Assembly: GCF_014205055.1 (NCBI RefSeq)
Contig: NZ_JACHMS010000001.1
Coordinates: forward strand, 310,001 to 374,000
Reading direction: 5' to 3'
DNA length: 64,000 nucleotides
From: Streptomyces luteogriseus
Lineage (GTDB): Bacteria > Actinomycetota > Actinomycetes > Streptomycetales > Streptomycetaceae
A program made the position numbers and the translations under genes. Shown here one piece after another: positions 1 through 9,376 of the stretch. Position 1 is the first letter of the stretch; every line of letters starts with the position of its first letter. A model generated the notes under the pieces. It did no database searches, was not told the DNA's origin, and saw only the letters and a list, made by a program, of their open reading frames with translations.

Positions 1-2910
1 GCCGGTGGGTGCCCAGCCCTCGTCCGGCGGGGCGACGTCGAGGACGGCCTCGTCGGTGGCGTGTGCGACACGGCGTCCCTGCCCGGTCTCCTCCTGTGGG
101 CAGGCGCGCGCGGCCAGCCGTACGACCGGTGCGGCCCGGTCGTCGTCGGTGGCGAGGACGGTGCCGTCGGCGGTGGCGACGCGGACCAGACGCAGCTTGT
201 TCTCGGTGAGGGTGCCGGTCTTGTCGAAGCAGACGGTGTCGACCCGGCCGAGCGCCTCAAGGGTGCGCGGGGTGCGGACCAGGACGCCGCGGCGGGACAG
301 CCGGCGGGCCGCAGCCATCTGCGCGACGGTGGCGACGAGCGGCAGTCCCTCGGGGACGGCGGCGACGGCGACCGCGACACCCCCGCTGACGGCGCGCCGG
401 ACGGGGCTGCCGCGGAGCAGGGACAGCCCGGTCACGGCCGCGCCGCCGGTGAAGGTCACCGGCAGGGCCTTGCGGGTGAGTTCCTGGAGCCGGGCCTGGA
501 CGCCGGCGGGGGGCGGGGTGCGGGCGGCGAGGGTGACGGCCCGGCCGGCCTCGGTCTGGTCACCGGTGTCCACGACGAGTGCGACGGCCCGTCCGGCCAC
601 CACGGTGGTGCCCTCGAAGACCATGCAGGTGCGCTGGGCCACCGGGAGACCGGGGGTGGCGTCGACGGTCTTGGTCACCGGCAGGGACTCGCCGGTGAGC
701 GCCGACTCGTCGACCTCCAGGCCGTCGACGTCCAGCAGCCGGGCGTCGGCGGGTACGACGTCGCCCGCGCCGAGGCTGATCTCGTCCCCGGGGCGCAGCC
801 GGGCGGCGTCGACGGTGACCGTGCGCGTGCCGCCGTCCTGCTTGCGGGCCTTGGGCTGCTGCCGTGCGGCGAGGCGGGCCAGGGCCTGTTCGGCGCGCAG
901 CCGCTGGAGTCCGCCGGTCACCGCGTTGAGGTCCATGGCGCCGACGACGAGCAGCGCGTCGACGACGGAACCGAGCAGTGCCGAGGCGACGGCCCCGGTG
1001 GCGAGGACGGGCGTGAGGGGATCGTCGAGTTCGCGGCGAACGGCACCGGCCGCCTGCCAGGTCCAGCGGGCGGGGGCGGCGGCCGGGTGCCGGGTCAGGC
1101 GTGCGGCCTGCCGCCGTGAGCGGTCGGCGAGCAGGCCGAGTCCGCGGGGCTCGCCGTCGCGGTCGGCGCGCACCAGCCGGTCGCGTGCCTCGTGCGGCTC
1201 CAGGGCGTGCCAGGGGATGTGCAGCCGGGGCGGGGGCGGTGTCGCCCGGGCGACCCGGACGGCTTCGATCCAGCCGGTGATCAGGGCGCCCGCGGCGGCG
1301 ATGTTGACGGGGGCGTGCCGGGTGAGGGGCCACAGGAGGTGGCGGCCCGGGGGCTGCCCACCGCGGGCGACCAGAAGCCCGGAGAGAGCCGCGCCGGCGC
1401 GGGCCAGGGTCTGTGACCGGCGTCCGACGCGCCGGGCCGCGGGAATGGCGGTGAGCAGCCGCCACACGTCGGCGAGTCCGCCCGGGGCCAGCACGTCGAC
1501 GCCCCAGGAGACGGCCGCCCGCCCGTCGGCGAGGGCGATGGCCACGTCACCGGCGGGCAGCCCGGCCGCGACGTGCCCGTCACCGGACTCGTTCAGGCGG
1601 GCGACGGTCACGACGACGCGCCCCTCGTCCTGGAGGGCCCGTACGACGTCTCCGAACGGCTTGGCGCTCGGGGCGACCTCGTCGGCGAGGCGGGTGATGT
1701 CCTTCAGGTCGGAGCCGCCCGCGATCACGACGTGCAGTCCGGCCCGGCGGGCGGCGTCCAGCACGGCCTCGGCGAAGGGGTGGATCGGGTCGTCGGGCAG
1801 GCCGTCGTCGGTGTCGTCCTGCCGCAGGCTGCGCAGGGCGTCGGCGTGCAGGACCAGGGCGTCGGCGAACTCCAGTTGCCGCAGACGCTCCCCGTTGCGC
1901 AGGAGGATGCCGGCGTGGGCGAGGAAGGTGCCGAGGGTCGCGCCGAAGGAGGCGGGGCCGTACCGGGCCGCCTTCGGGGAGCCGGCGAGGACCGCTTCGG
2001 CCGCGTCCCCGGCGTTGTGCGTGACGAGGAGGGTGGCGGCGGCGCCGGCGAGGCTGCCGGCGCTGGCGTGGGAGGCGTACTCCGCGGCGGGGGTCACCTT
2101 GAGCGGCGGCCGGGTGTCCACGGGGCAGGGCAGGCTGGTGCGCCTGTGGTGGCAGACGTCGTCGTGCAGCGTCTCGAAGGCCGCGGCCCTGGCCACGGCT
2201 TCGGTGAGCTGGTTGCCGCGCAGGATGCCGTCGAGTACGAGGGCCAGCGGGGTCTGGCCGATGCCGTGGGCGGCGGCGTTGGCGGCGGCGAGGACGAGTT
2301 CCATGCCGGACGCGCCGAACCGCTGCCGGAGCAGGGCCCGGAAGCGGGGGTTCTCGCGCAGCAGCGTGACGGTGGCGGTGATGATCCGCGAGCCGGCCGG
2401 CAGCCGCAGGGACCGGCCGGCCAGGGCACCGGCCGTTCCCGCGGCGTCCATCAGGATCGCCGCCGCGGTGACGCGCACCTCGGTGGGATCCCCGGGGTGG
2501 CTGGTGTCCCGGGCGTTGGGGTCGGCGCCCTCGTCCAGGCCGAGGCGGGTGGCGAGCGCCGTGGCCCGCTCGGTGACGCGGTCGGTGGCGGCGTCCTCGG
2601 CCACGGTGACCACCAGGCGGGACAGTCCGCCGTCCCAGTACGCCGTGAGCACGTCCGGGTGCTCGACCAGTTCCTCGGCGACCCGGTGGGCGAGGGCCCC
2701 GGCCTCGCCTTCGGGGTGCCGCAGCGCCAGGTGGAGGCGTTGCCCGGCCTTCCAGTGCTGTCCGCCGGTCAGGGCGTTGCGCGCGACGTTGCGGACGCGG
2801 CGCGTGGTGTCGTGGACGGACGTCACCGACTGGGCGGCGCCGCGTGCGGCGCCCGCGACCGCCCCGGCCACGGCCCCGGCGAGCGGGGTGACGTCGAAGA
2901 GTGCGAACAT
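1..2910 (-). CDS. P-type cation-transporting ATPase, N-terminal 970 residues (gene runs off window)
   Basis: Membrane ATPase that should couple ATP hydrolysis to cation movement. The reading frame is open from ATG at 2910 to base 1, so the C-terminal HAD and last membrane parts lie outside the window. Visible motifs are the actuator loop TGES (near residue 739), a PEGLP membrane motif of the type-II kind, and the phosphorylation site CFDKTGTLT with Asp near residue 896. About 700 residues precede the actuator loop. This unusual length matches the large CtpI-like ATPases of actinobacteria and not standard metal pumps. The ion is not deducible. It follows a small membrane protein gene by 16 bp, so the two are probably one operon. 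Confidence 0.85.
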   Translation of the reverse strand, partial: MFALFDVTPLAGAVAGAVAGAARGAAQSVTSVHDTTRRVRNVARNALTGGQHWKAGQRLHLALRHPEGEAGALAHRVAEELVEHPDVLTAYWDGGLSRLVVTVAEDAATDRVTERATALATRLGLDEGADPNARDTSHPGDPTEVRVTAAAILMDAAGTAGALAGRSLRLPAGSRIITATVTLLRENPRFRALLRQRFGASGMELVLAAANAAAHGIGQTPLALVLDGILRGNQLTEAVARAAAFETLHDDVCHHRRTSLPCPVDTRPPLKVTPAAEYASHASAGSLAGAAATLLVTHNAGDAAEAVLAGSPKAARYGPASFGATLGTFLAHAGILLRNGERLRQLEFADALVLHADALRSLRQDDTDDGLPDDPIHPFAEAVLDAARRAGLHVVIAGGSDLKDITRLADEVAPSAKPFGDVVRALQDEGRVVVTVARLNESGDGHVAAGLPAGDVAIALADGRAAVSWGVDVLAPGGLADVWRLLTAIPAARRVGRRSQTLARAGAALSGLLVARGGQPPGRHLLWPLTRHAPVNIAAAGALITGWIEAVRVARATPPPPRLHIPWHALEPHEARDRLVRADRDGEPRGLGLLADRSRRQAARLTRHPAAAPARWTWQAAGAVRRELDDPLTPVLATGAVASALLGSVVDALLVVGAMDLNAVTGGLQRLRAEQALARLAARQQPKARKQDGGTRTVTVDAARLRPGDEISLGAGDVVPADARLLDVDGLEVDESALTGESLPVTKTVDATPGLPVAQRTCMVFEGTTVVAGRAVALVVDTGDQTEAGRAVTLAARTPPPAGVQARLQELTRKALPVTFTGGAAVTGLSLLRGSPVRRAVSGGVAVAVAAVPEGLPLVATVAQMAAARRLSRRGVLVRTPRTLEALGRVDTVCFDKTGTLTENKLRLVRVATADGTVLATDDDRAAPVVRLAARACPQEETGQGRRVAHATDEAVLDVAPPDEGWAPTG

Positions 2911-2926
2911 CTGCTGCCGTCCCGAC

Positions 2927-3481
2927 TCAGCCGGCGCGGCGGCTGTCGCGCGCGTGCCCGTGGGGCTGCTCCTCGCCGTGGTGCGCGGTGGCCTCGGCGA
3001 CCTGCTTCAGCGCGGAGGCGGTGGCGGTGTCCCCCACCTTGGCGGGCTGTTCGTGGACGTGCTGTTCCCGTTGGTCGTGGCGGTGGTGGGAGGGGGTGAG
3101 TCTGCCGCCCGGGCCGTAGACGGAGGTGTCCTCCTCGTCCCGGCCTTTGCGGGGGGAGCGCTGCTCACCTGTCGTGGCGGTCTGTGTGCCGCCGTCGGGT
3201 GACGCGGCGTCGGGCCGCTGTCCGGGCCGCGGCTGGGTCAGCCAGGCGACGGCCGCGCCGGTCACCGCCACCGGCCACTCCACGAGTCCGGCCACGCCGA
3301 GCACCCCGGCTCCGGCGTAGACGGCCATGCGGCGGCCGCGCGGCGAGACCGCGCCGATCCTGTCCAGCGCGTCCGTGGCGACCTTGCCCACCTGCTCCGC
3401 ACCCGGCAGGTGCCGGAGGCCCGAGGCCACGGCCCGCAACGGCTGCGGAAGACCGGACGAATGTGATGTCTCCTGGTTCAT
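2927..3481 (-). CDS. Small membrane protein upstream of the P-type ATPase
   Basis: A 184-residue protein of no family I recognise. ATG at 3481 was chosen over the start 16 codons upstream because GGAGG lies 5-9 bases before it. Residues about 55-85 form one or two hydrophobic segments (MAVYAGAGVLGVAGLVEWPV then TGAAVAWL). The C-terminal half is polar, rich in Gly, Thr, His, Gln and charged residues, and looks disordered. The stop is 16 bp before the ATPase start, so co-transcription is likely. A role as accessory subunit or partner of the pump is inference from position only. Confidence 0.7.
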   Translation of the reverse strand: MNQETSHSSGLPQPLRAVASGLRHLPGAEQVGKVATDALDRIGAVSPRGRRMAVYAGAGVLGVAGLVEWPVAVTGAAVAWLTQPRPGQRPDAASPDGGTQTATTGEQRSPRKGRDEEDTSVYGPGGRLTPSHHRHDQREQHVHEQPAKVGDTATASALKQVAEATAHHGEEQPHGHARDSRRAG

Positions 3482-3588
3482 GCCGACCTCCACAAGCGCG
3501 TCACCCAGCGACGCCTTCCGGCTTTCCACATCTTTGCCCCATATTCCGCCTTTACCGGGGTGTGCGCTTGTCTTGTTCGGCCGAGGTG

Positions 3589-3801
3589 TCAGAGGACCGT
3601 CCGTCCGTCGTGGACTCCGCCCATGCAGCGCTTGGTGTACCCCTGCGCGCCGTCACCCACGGCGGAGATGACGATCATGCCGCCGCCTGCGACGCACTGG
3701 CTCGCGGTGACGTCGACGGGGAGGGCGGCGGCGGTCGCCGGCACGGCGAGTGCGGACGCGGCCAGGGCGGCGGCGAGCAGGGCGTACGGCAGCTTGCGCA
3801 T
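3589..3801 (-). CDS. Small secreted peptide, 70 residues
   Basis: Begins MRKLPYALLAAALAASALAV and has a clear Sec signal peptide with a likely AXA cleavage near residues 22-25. About 45 residues remain after cleavage, with two cysteines (CVAGGG and KRCMGG) that could form a disulfide. GGGAG precedes the ATG by 6-7 bases. Function unknown. It sits between the ATPase operon and a promoter-sized gap and is probably its own transcription unit. Confidence 0.65.
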   Translation of the reverse strand: MRKLPYALLAAALAASALAVPATAAALPVDVTASQCVAGGGMIVISAVGDGAQGYTKRCMGGVHDGRTVL

Positions 3802-4159
3802 CGGTGCTCCCTACGAGTGGGCGGCCGGACGGTCCGGCCCGCATCAGGGTCGCCAGAGGGCGCGAGGGACGCCACCCGGGAAGGAGGGGCCGACCGGTGG
3901 ATCCATCGATGGAGTGGCCCCGGTCGCCTCGGGCGGGCGGCGAGGTGCACCGCACGACAAGGCCCCGCGGGGACAGACACCTCCGGAGGAACTCCCTCCG
4001 GTGGCACACCGCCCGAAGCGCTGACGGTCGGGGCCCGGCGCTCTTCGGAAGCCGTCCGTGTCGGTGCGGGAGCGCCGGGTACCCAGTGCAGTCAAACAGG
4101 CCGTCTCGGGTCCGGACACCGCACGGGAGCGGAGTGTCCGGTTCGGCGAAGGAGTGGTC
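3802..4159. other. Intergenic region, 358 bp, no gene seen
   Basis: Divergent promoter region between the small secreted peptide (minus) and the nucleotidyltransferase gene (plus). It contains a perfect 12-bp palindrome TCCATCGATGGA at 3902-3913 and short CCTCCGGAGG and CCCCGCGGGG dyads around 3955-3985. No convincing -10/-35 pair or coding frame was seen. Confidence 0.5.
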
Positions 4160-4837
4160 ATGACGCAGAACGGTGATGACGCGACGCTCGTCCGGCGACC
4201 GGGGATCCCCGACCTCCGGTCGGCACCGGACGGGGACGAGCCCGCGCCACCACAGGATCCGCAGGCGGACCAGCCGCTGCAGGAACTCCCCCAGGACCGC
4301 AATCAGGCGCTCCTGGAGGCGGCCAAACAGGTCGGTGCCCTGCTCAAGCGCAAGGGGCACCTGTTCGCGCTGGCCGGCAGTGTGGCCGCGTACGCCCACG
4401 GCGGCGAGAAGAACCTCCAGCACGACGTCGATTTCGCGATCCGTCCCGAGGACGCCGAGGCGGTGGCGGCCACGCTCCACGAGGCCGGGCTGACGGTCTA
4501 CACCCCGCCGGAGGACTGGCTGATCAAGGCCACGTGCTTCGGTCAGCCGGTCGACATCATCTTCGAGCTGGCGCACCGGCCGGTCGGCGCGGACATGCTG
4601 GAGCGGGCGGTGGAGCTGTCGGTCGACTCGGTGCGCATGCCCGTGCTGGCCCCGACCGATCTGCTGTGGAGCCTGACCGCCGCGTTCTCCGAGCACCACT
4701 GCGACTTCGGGGCGGCCCTGCCCATCGCGCGCGCCCTGCGGGAGAAGGTCGACTGGGAGCGGGTACGGCGCGCGTGCGGGGACGAGCCCATGCCGGCGGC
4801 CTTCTTCTTCCTCCTGGAGCGCCTGAACGTCATCTGA
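4160..4837 (+). CDS. Nucleotidyltransferase-fold protein
   Basis: 225 residues. ATG at 4160 was chosen because GAAGGAG lies just upstream; the open frame extends further but without a ribosome site. The N-terminal 60 residues are polar. The core has the pol-beta-type pattern LAGSVAAYAHGG followed by LQHDVDFAIRPEDAEAV, that is, GS plus a D-x-D-F metal-binding pair, as in AbiEii/minor nucleotidyltransferases. Substrate unknown. No HEPN or toxin-like partner is adjacent. It is followed after 10 bp by a BON-like protein and a metallophosphoesterase, so the three probably form an operon. Confidence 0.7.
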   Translation: MTQNGDDATLVRRPGIPDLRSAPDGDEPAPPQDPQADQPLQELPQDRNQALLEAAKQVGALLKRKGHLFALAGSVAAYAHGGEKNLQHDVDFAIRPEDAEAVAATLHEAGLTVYTPPEDWLIKATCFGQPVDIIFELAHRPVGADMLERAVELSVDSVRMPVLAPTDLLWSLTAAFSEHHCDFGAALPIARALREKVDWERVRRACGDEPMPAAFFFLLERLNVI

Positions 4838-4847
4838 AGGAGCACTC

Positions 4848-5153
4848 ATGAGCACCCACGGTTCACAGGACGCGGTCGGCGGACCGCCGGCCGCGACCAC
4901 CGAGACCGCGGAGAACCTGGACTACCGCATCGCCCACCTCCAGGACCGCCTCGCCTCCGGTGAACTCGGTGAACTGGGCGTACGGGTCGAGGCCCGCGGC
5001 CGGACGGTGCTGCTCACCGGCACCGTGCCCTCGGGGCCCTGTCGCGACGAGATCCTGCGCACCGTCCACGAGGAGCTCGCCGGGTTCCCCGTGCACAGCG
5101 ACCTCGTGGTCACCGAGGCGTCCTCCCCCGACCACGCGGAGGAGCTCTCATGA
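4848..5153 (+). CDS. BON-like domain protein
   Basis: 101 residues. The segment VEARGRTVLLTGTVPSGPCRDEILRTVHEEL matches the BON pattern: a beta strand with a Val-x-Leu-x-Gly turn followed by an amphipathic helix. BON domains usually bind phospholipid or small molecules. No signal peptide is visible, so it is predicted cytosolic. Its stop overlaps the start of the metallophosphoesterase by ATGA, which implies translational coupling. Confidence 0.65.
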   Translation: MSTHGSQDAVGGPPAATTETAENLDYRIAHLQDRLASGELGELGVRVEARGRTVLLTGTVPSGPCRDEILRTVHEELAGFPVHSDLVVTEASSPDHAEELS

Positions 5154-5914
5154 TCCGCATCGCAGCCGTCGGGGACATCCACATGGGCCCCGACAGTCAG
5201 GGCGTGCTGCGCCCCGCCTTCGAGACCCTGCCCGAGTGCGCCGACCTCCTGCTGCTGGCCGGCGACCTCACCCGGCACGGCACGCCCGAGGAGATGCGCG
5301 TGGTGGCCCGGGAGGTCCAGGACCTCGCCGTCCCGGTCGTCGCCGTTCTCGGCAACCACGACCACCACGACGACCGGCCGGACGAGGTCACGGCCATCCT
5401 CCGGGAGGCCGGGGTCCATGTGCTGGAAGGGCAGGCGACGGTCGTGGAGAGCGGCGGCGCGCGGATCGGCGTCGCCGGGACGAAGGGGTTCGGCGGCGGC
5501 TTCGTGGGCCGCTGCGCGGGCGAGTTCGGTGAGCCGGTCATGAAGGAGTTCGTCCGGCACTCGCGCCGGTGTGCCGACGGCCTGCGGGCCGCCCTGGAGC
5601 AGCTGGGCGAGGAGGGCTGTGACGCGCGGATCGCCCTCACGCACTACTCCCCCGTCGCGGACACTCTGGCGGGCGAGCCGCTGGAGATCCACCCGTTCCT
5701 GGGGAGCTACCTGCTGGCCGAGGCGATCGACACCGCCGGGGCCGACCTCGCGGTGCACGGGCACGCGCACGCGGGCACGGAGCACGGCATGACGAGCGGC
5801 GGCGTGCGGGTGCGCAACGTGGCCCAGCCGGTCATCGGACGGGCCTTCCACGTCTACCACCTGCCGGTCCGGGAGCACGCCGCGACCGGCGCCGCCGCAC
5901 AACAGGCCCACTGA
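5150..5914 (+). CDS. Calcineurin-like metallophosphoesterase
   Basis: 254 residues with all metal-binding blocks of the family in order: GDIHMG near the N-terminus, LLAGDLTRHG, VLGNHDHHD, LTHYSP and VHGHAHAGTEHG. It should hydrolyse a phosphomonoester or phosphodiester with two metal ions in the cytosol. The substrate cannot be inferred. It is translationally coupled to the BON-like gene and followed by a strong terminator, so it ends the operon. Confidence 0.85.
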   Translation: MIRIAAVGDIHMGPDSQGVLRPAFETLPECADLLLLAGDLTRHGTPEEMRVVAREVQDLAVPVVAVLGNHDHHDDRPDEVTAILREAGVHVLEGQATVVESGGARIGVAGTKGFGGGFVGRCAGEFGEPVMKEFVRHSRRCADGLRAALEQLGEEGCDARIALTHYSPVADTLAGEPLEIHPFLGSYLLAEAIDTAGADLAVHGHAHAGTEHGMTSGGVRVRNVAQPVIGRAFHVYHLPVREHAATGAAAQQAH

Positions 5915-5930
5915 GGACACCTCTTCCCCA

Positions 5931-5959
5931 CCGCCGCCGGCGCTCGCCGGCGGCGGTTT
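5931..5959 (+). terminator. Rho-independent terminator after metallophosphoesterase
   Basis: Perfect 11-bp stem CCGCCGCCGGC / GCCGGCGGCGG with a 4-base loop, directly followed by TTT. Confidence 0.8.
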
Positions 5960-6138
5960 CCGTTGCCCGCCGACCGGTGCACCGAACGGCCGTGTACCGC
6001 CTGTGGTGTGAACCCCCCGCACGTCGTGCCCGTTTCAGGCATTTTGTCTGCTTAGCATGCGAACTCCGCGCTCCGCACATCGGCGATGTCCCCACGCGTC
6101 CGTCCGGGGCGCACGTGCCCCGTACGAGAGGACATCAG

Positions 6139-7803
6139 ATGGCGCTGACGGGCCGTCAAAGACCACCCTCCGAACATGCCTTCTCCCCGCACGACGCCGT
6201 ACTGCGCAGCGCGGCGCCGCGTCTCGCCCGCCGTCGCTTCCTGACCGTCACCGCGGCCGCCGCGATGCTCGCCTTCAGCACCAACCGGCCGGCGCGCGGC
6301 GCCACCGCCACCCGTGAGCGTCCCGCGGCCCGGATCACCGACAACCCGTTCACCCTGGGCGTCGCCTCCGGGGACCCGCTGTCCGACTCGGTGCTGCTCT
6401 GGACCCGGCTCGCGCCCCAGCCGTTCGCGGAGGACGGCGGCCTCGGCCAGGAGCGGGTCGCCGTCTCCTGGGAAGTGGCGCTGGACGAGTGGTTCGTCAT
6501 CGTCGAGCAGGAGGGCACGGCCACGGCCCACCCCGAGTACGCCCACAGCGTGCACGTCGACGTCAAGGGCCTGAGGTCGGACAGTGAGTACTACTACCGG
6601 TTCCGGGTGGGCACCTGGATCAGCCCCGTGGGCCGCACCCGCACCGCCCCGGCCCCGGGCAGCGACACCGACAGCCTGCGGCTGGCCGCCGTCGCCTGCC
6701 AGGCCTACCAGGACGGCTACTACACCGCCCACCGGCATCTCGCGCAGGAAGACGTGGACGTGGTCTTCTTCCTCGGCGACTACCTGTACGAGTACGCCGT
6801 GGACTCCGCCGGCGGGGCCCGCCGCTACACCGACCGCAAACTGCCCGACGTGTTCAACCGCGAGGCGACCACGCTCGCGGACTACCGGCTGCGCTACTCG
6901 CTCTACAAGAGCGACCCGGACCTCCAGGCCGCGCACGCCCAGCATCCGTTCGTCGTCACCTGGGACGACCACGAGACGGAGAACAACTACGCGGGCGCCT
7001 ACGACGAGAAGGGCAGCACCCCGGAGGACTTCCTGGTGCGGCGGGCCGCCGCCTACCGGGCGTACTGGGAGAACCAGCCGCTGCGCGCCGAGCAGCTGCC
7101 GAACGGGCCCGACGCACGGCTCTACCGACGGCTGGCCTGGGGTTCCCTGGCCCAGTTCGACATCCTCGACACCCGCCAGTACCGCTCCGACCAGGCCTAC
7201 AGCGACCGGCCGCACGCGCCGGGCACCGAATCCGACGATCCGGCCCGCACCCTCACCGGTGCCGATCAGGAGCGCTGGCTCCTGGACGGCTGGCAGAAGT
7301 CGGACGCGCTGTGGCACGTACTGCCCCAGCAGGTGTGCTTCTCCCAGCGCAAGTTCGACCTGACCGAACCGGCCCGGGTCTCCATGGACGCCTGGGACGG
7401 CTACCGGGCCTCTCGCGACCGCGTCATGGCGGGCGCGAAGGCCGCGGGCATCTCCAACCTCATGGTCCTCACCGGCGACGTCCACGTCGGCTACGCCTTC
7501 GACATCAAGGAGAACTTCGACGACCCGGCCTCCAAGACGGTCGGAACGGAGTTCACCTGCACCTCCGTCGCCAGTGGCGGGAACGGCACCGCGAAGCCCG
7601 CCGAGTGGGACACCTACATGAAGGCCAACCCCCACATGAAGTACTTCGACGGCCGGCGCGGATACGTCCGCGTGGACATGGACCGCGAGCTCTCGCAGGT
7701 CGACTTCCGGACCGTCCCGGCCATCACGACGCCAGGGGGCGCCATCTCGACGACCGCGTCCTTCGTCACGGAGGCGGGTTCGCCCGGCCTGAAGTCCGCG
7801 TGA
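6139..7803 (+). CDS. phoD: Secreted alkaline phosphatase/phosphodiesterase, PhoD family
   Basis: 554 residues from ATG 6139, preceded by AGAGGA at the right distance. A Tat signal peptide is seen near residues 28-45 (LARRRFLTVTAAAAML), followed by a processed Ala/Gly region. PhoD hallmarks follow: VASGDPLSDSVLLWTRL, a VACQAYQDGYY block, FFLGDYLYEY, TWDDHETENNYAG and TGDVHVGYAF. PhoD enzymes are folded in the cytosol, exported by Tat and release phosphate from phosphodiesters using iron and calcium. Phosphate control by PhoP is usual in Streptomyces, but I could not find a convincing PHO box upstream. Confidence 0.93.
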   Translation: MALTGRQRPPSEHAFSPHDAVLRSAAPRLARRRFLTVTAAAAMLAFSTNRPARGATATRERPAARITDNPFTLGVASGDPLSDSVLLWTRLAPQPFAEDGGLGQERVAVSWEVALDEWFVIVEQEGTATAHPEYAHSVHVDVKGLRSDSEYYYRFRVGTWISPVGRTRTAPAPGSDTDSLRLAAVACQAYQDGYYTAHRHLAQEDVDVVFFLGDYLYEYAVDSAGGARRYTDRKLPDVFNREATTLADYRLRYSLYKSDPDLQAAHAQHPFVVTWDDHETENNYAGAYDEKGSTPEDFLVRRAAAYRAYWENQPLRAEQLPNGPDARLYRRLAWGSLAQFDILDTRQYRSDQAYSDRPHAPGTESDDPARTLTGADQERWLLDGWQKSDALWHVLPQQVCFSQRKFDLTEPARVSMDAWDGYRASRDRVMAGAKAAGISNLMVLTGDVHVGYAFDIKENFDDPASKTVGTEFTCTSVASGGNGTAKPAEWDTYMKANPHMKYFDGRRGYVRVDMDRELSQVDFRTVPAITTPGGAISTTASFVTEAGSPGLKSA

Positions 7804-7827
7804 GGCGTCCGCCGTACTGCACATGGC

Positions 7828-7863
7828 GCCGCCACCCCGCACCAAAGCGCGAAACGGGGCGGC
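7828..7863 (+). terminator. Possible terminator after phoD
   Basis: Stem-loop with arms GCCGCCACCCCG and CGGGGCGGC, one bulge and a 15-base loop. There is no T-tract, so this is a moderate call. Confidence 0.45.
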
Positions 7864-7947
7864 CCGGGACATCACACCGGCCCGTTCCGGCTAGGCCACT
7901 CGTATCGAGACCCGTATCGAACGCTGTGATCGAAGGAGACACATCGC

Positions 7948-9315
7948 ATGGTCCACAGACATGCCGTGACCGGCCGTCGGGTGGCGCTGACCGCGCTCGG
8001 CGCGCTCGTCGCCACCGGGATCCCCGCCGCCGTGGCGGCCGAGCCGACGCCCGCGGCGGGCCCCCTGCCCTCGGCCGCCCAGACCCTCGGCGCCGACCGG
8101 CCGTCGGCCCCGATGCTGCGCGCCCTGGAGCGCGACCTCGGGCTGACGCCGGCCCAGGCGTCCCGGCGGCTGGTCAACGAGGCGGAGGCGGGCACCCGGG
8201 CGGGGCGCCTGCGCAACGCCCTGGGCGACCGCTTCGCGGGAGCCTGGCTGCGCGGCACGACGTCGCAGGAACTCATGGTGGCGACCACGGACGCCGCGGA
8301 CGTGCCCGCCATCAAGGCACAGGGCGCGAAGGCGGCCGTCGTGAAGAGGACGCTGCGCGACCTGCGGGCCGCCAAGCAGAAGCTGGACGCGGCGGCCGCC
8401 CGGGTCAACACCCGCGAGACGCCCCTGTGGTACGTCGACATCCCGGCCAACCGGATCGTGGTGGAGGCCGGGAGCAAGGCCGCCGCGGCCGCCTTCGTCA
8501 AGGCCGCCGGCCTCGACGGCAAGAGCGTGAGCGTGAAGGTCACGAAGAACCGGCCGCGGCTCATGGAGGATCTCACCGGCGGCGACGCCTACTACATCGA
8601 TGGCACCGCCCGCTGCTCCATCGGCTTCTCCGTCACCAAGGGCGAGCAGGAGGGCTTCGCCTCGGCGGGCCACTGCGGCAAGCCGGGCGCCAAGACGACC
8701 GGGTACAACCAGGCGGCGCAGGGCACGTTCCAGGCCTCCACCTTCCCCGGCAAGGACATGTCCTGGGTGGCCGTCAGCGACCCGTGGAAGGCCACGCCCA
8801 ACGTGAAGGGCGAGGGCGGGCAGGCGGTGGAGATCACCGGCTCGGTACAGGCGCTCGTCGGGGCGGCGATCTGCCGCTCGGGCTCCACCACGGGGTGGCA
8901 CTGCGGCAAGGTCGAGCAGCACGACACGAGTGTCAGCTACGCCGAGGGCAAGGTGGACGGGCTGACCCAGACAACGGTGTGCGCCGAGCCGGGCGACTCG
9001 GGCGGGCCGTACGTCTCGGGCGTCCAGGCGCAGGGCGTGACGTCCGGCGGCTCCGGCGACTGCAAGACCGGCGGCACCACCTTCTACCAGCCGATCAACC
9101 CGCTGCTCAGCGATTTCGGCCTCACCCTGAAGACCGCCGAGGCCGAGACCCCGGCGCCGCAGGGCAACGTCGCGCAGACCTGGGCCGCGGGCCGCGTCTA
9201 CGAGGCCGGGGCCACGGTGACGCACGCGGGTGTGCGCTACCAGTGCCTGCAGACCCACCAGGCCCAGGGCCCCTGGGCGCCCGCCGGCACCCCTGCCCTG
9301 TGGCAGCGGGTGTGA
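7948..9315 (+). CDS. Streptogrisin-type serine protease with chitin-binding-like C-terminus
   Basis: 455 residues, almost the length of S. griseus streptogrisin C. Signal peptide at residues 1-30. An alpha-lytic-type prodomain spans about 55-200. The mature protease begins near GGDAYYIDG (about 210). The catalytic triad is visible: His242 in ASAGHCG, Asp270 in PGKDMSW and Ser351 in PGDSGGP. After a short Pro/Ala linker, residues 408-455 (TWAAGRVYEAGATVTHAGVR onward, ending PALWQRV) form a CBM5/12-like module that could bind chitin. Secreted and self-processed. GAAGGAGA precedes the ATG. Monocistronic. Confidence 0.92.
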   Translation: MVHRHAVTGRRVALTALGALVATGIPAAVAAEPTPAAGPLPSAAQTLGADRPSAPMLRALERDLGLTPAQASRRLVNEAEAGTRAGRLRNALGDRFAGAWLRGTTSQELMVATTDAADVPAIKAQGAKAAVVKRTLRDLRAAKQKLDAAAARVNTRETPLWYVDIPANRIVVEAGSKAAAAAFVKAAGLDGKSVSVKVTKNRPRLMEDLTGGDAYYIDGTARCSIGFSVTKGEQEGFASAGHCGKPGAKTTGYNQAAQGTFQASTFPGKDMSWVAVSDPWKATPNVKGEGGQAVEITGSVQALVGAAICRSGSTTGWHCGKVEQHDTSVSYAEGKVDGLTQTTVCAEPGDSGGPYVSGVQAQGVTSGGSGDCKTGGTTFYQPINPLLSDFGLTLKTAEAETPAPQGNVAQTWAAGRVYEAGATVTHAGVRYQCLQTHQAQGPWAPAGTPALWQRV

Positions 9316-9376
9316 CGGAGGGTCAGGGCTGTCCGGTGCCGGCACGGCATGTGCCGTCGGCGCCGGACCTGCCCGG

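Noticed and set aside
5..3202. A 1065-codon plus-strand open frame
   Set aside because: It is a shadow of the P-type ATPase and small membrane protein on the minus strand. Its composition is Ser/Arg/Pro-rich without motifs, while the minus frame has DKTGT and TGES.
4160..5153. MNT/HEPN or AbiE-type toxin-antitoxin pair
   Set aside because: The nucleotidyltransferase-fold gene is followed by a BON-like protein and a phosphoesterase, neither of which is a toxin or HEPN family.
5960..6138. PHO box upstream of phoD
   Set aside because: GTTCAC-like words occur on the minus strand near 5985-6010, but the 11-bp direct-repeat spacing of PhoP sites is not met.
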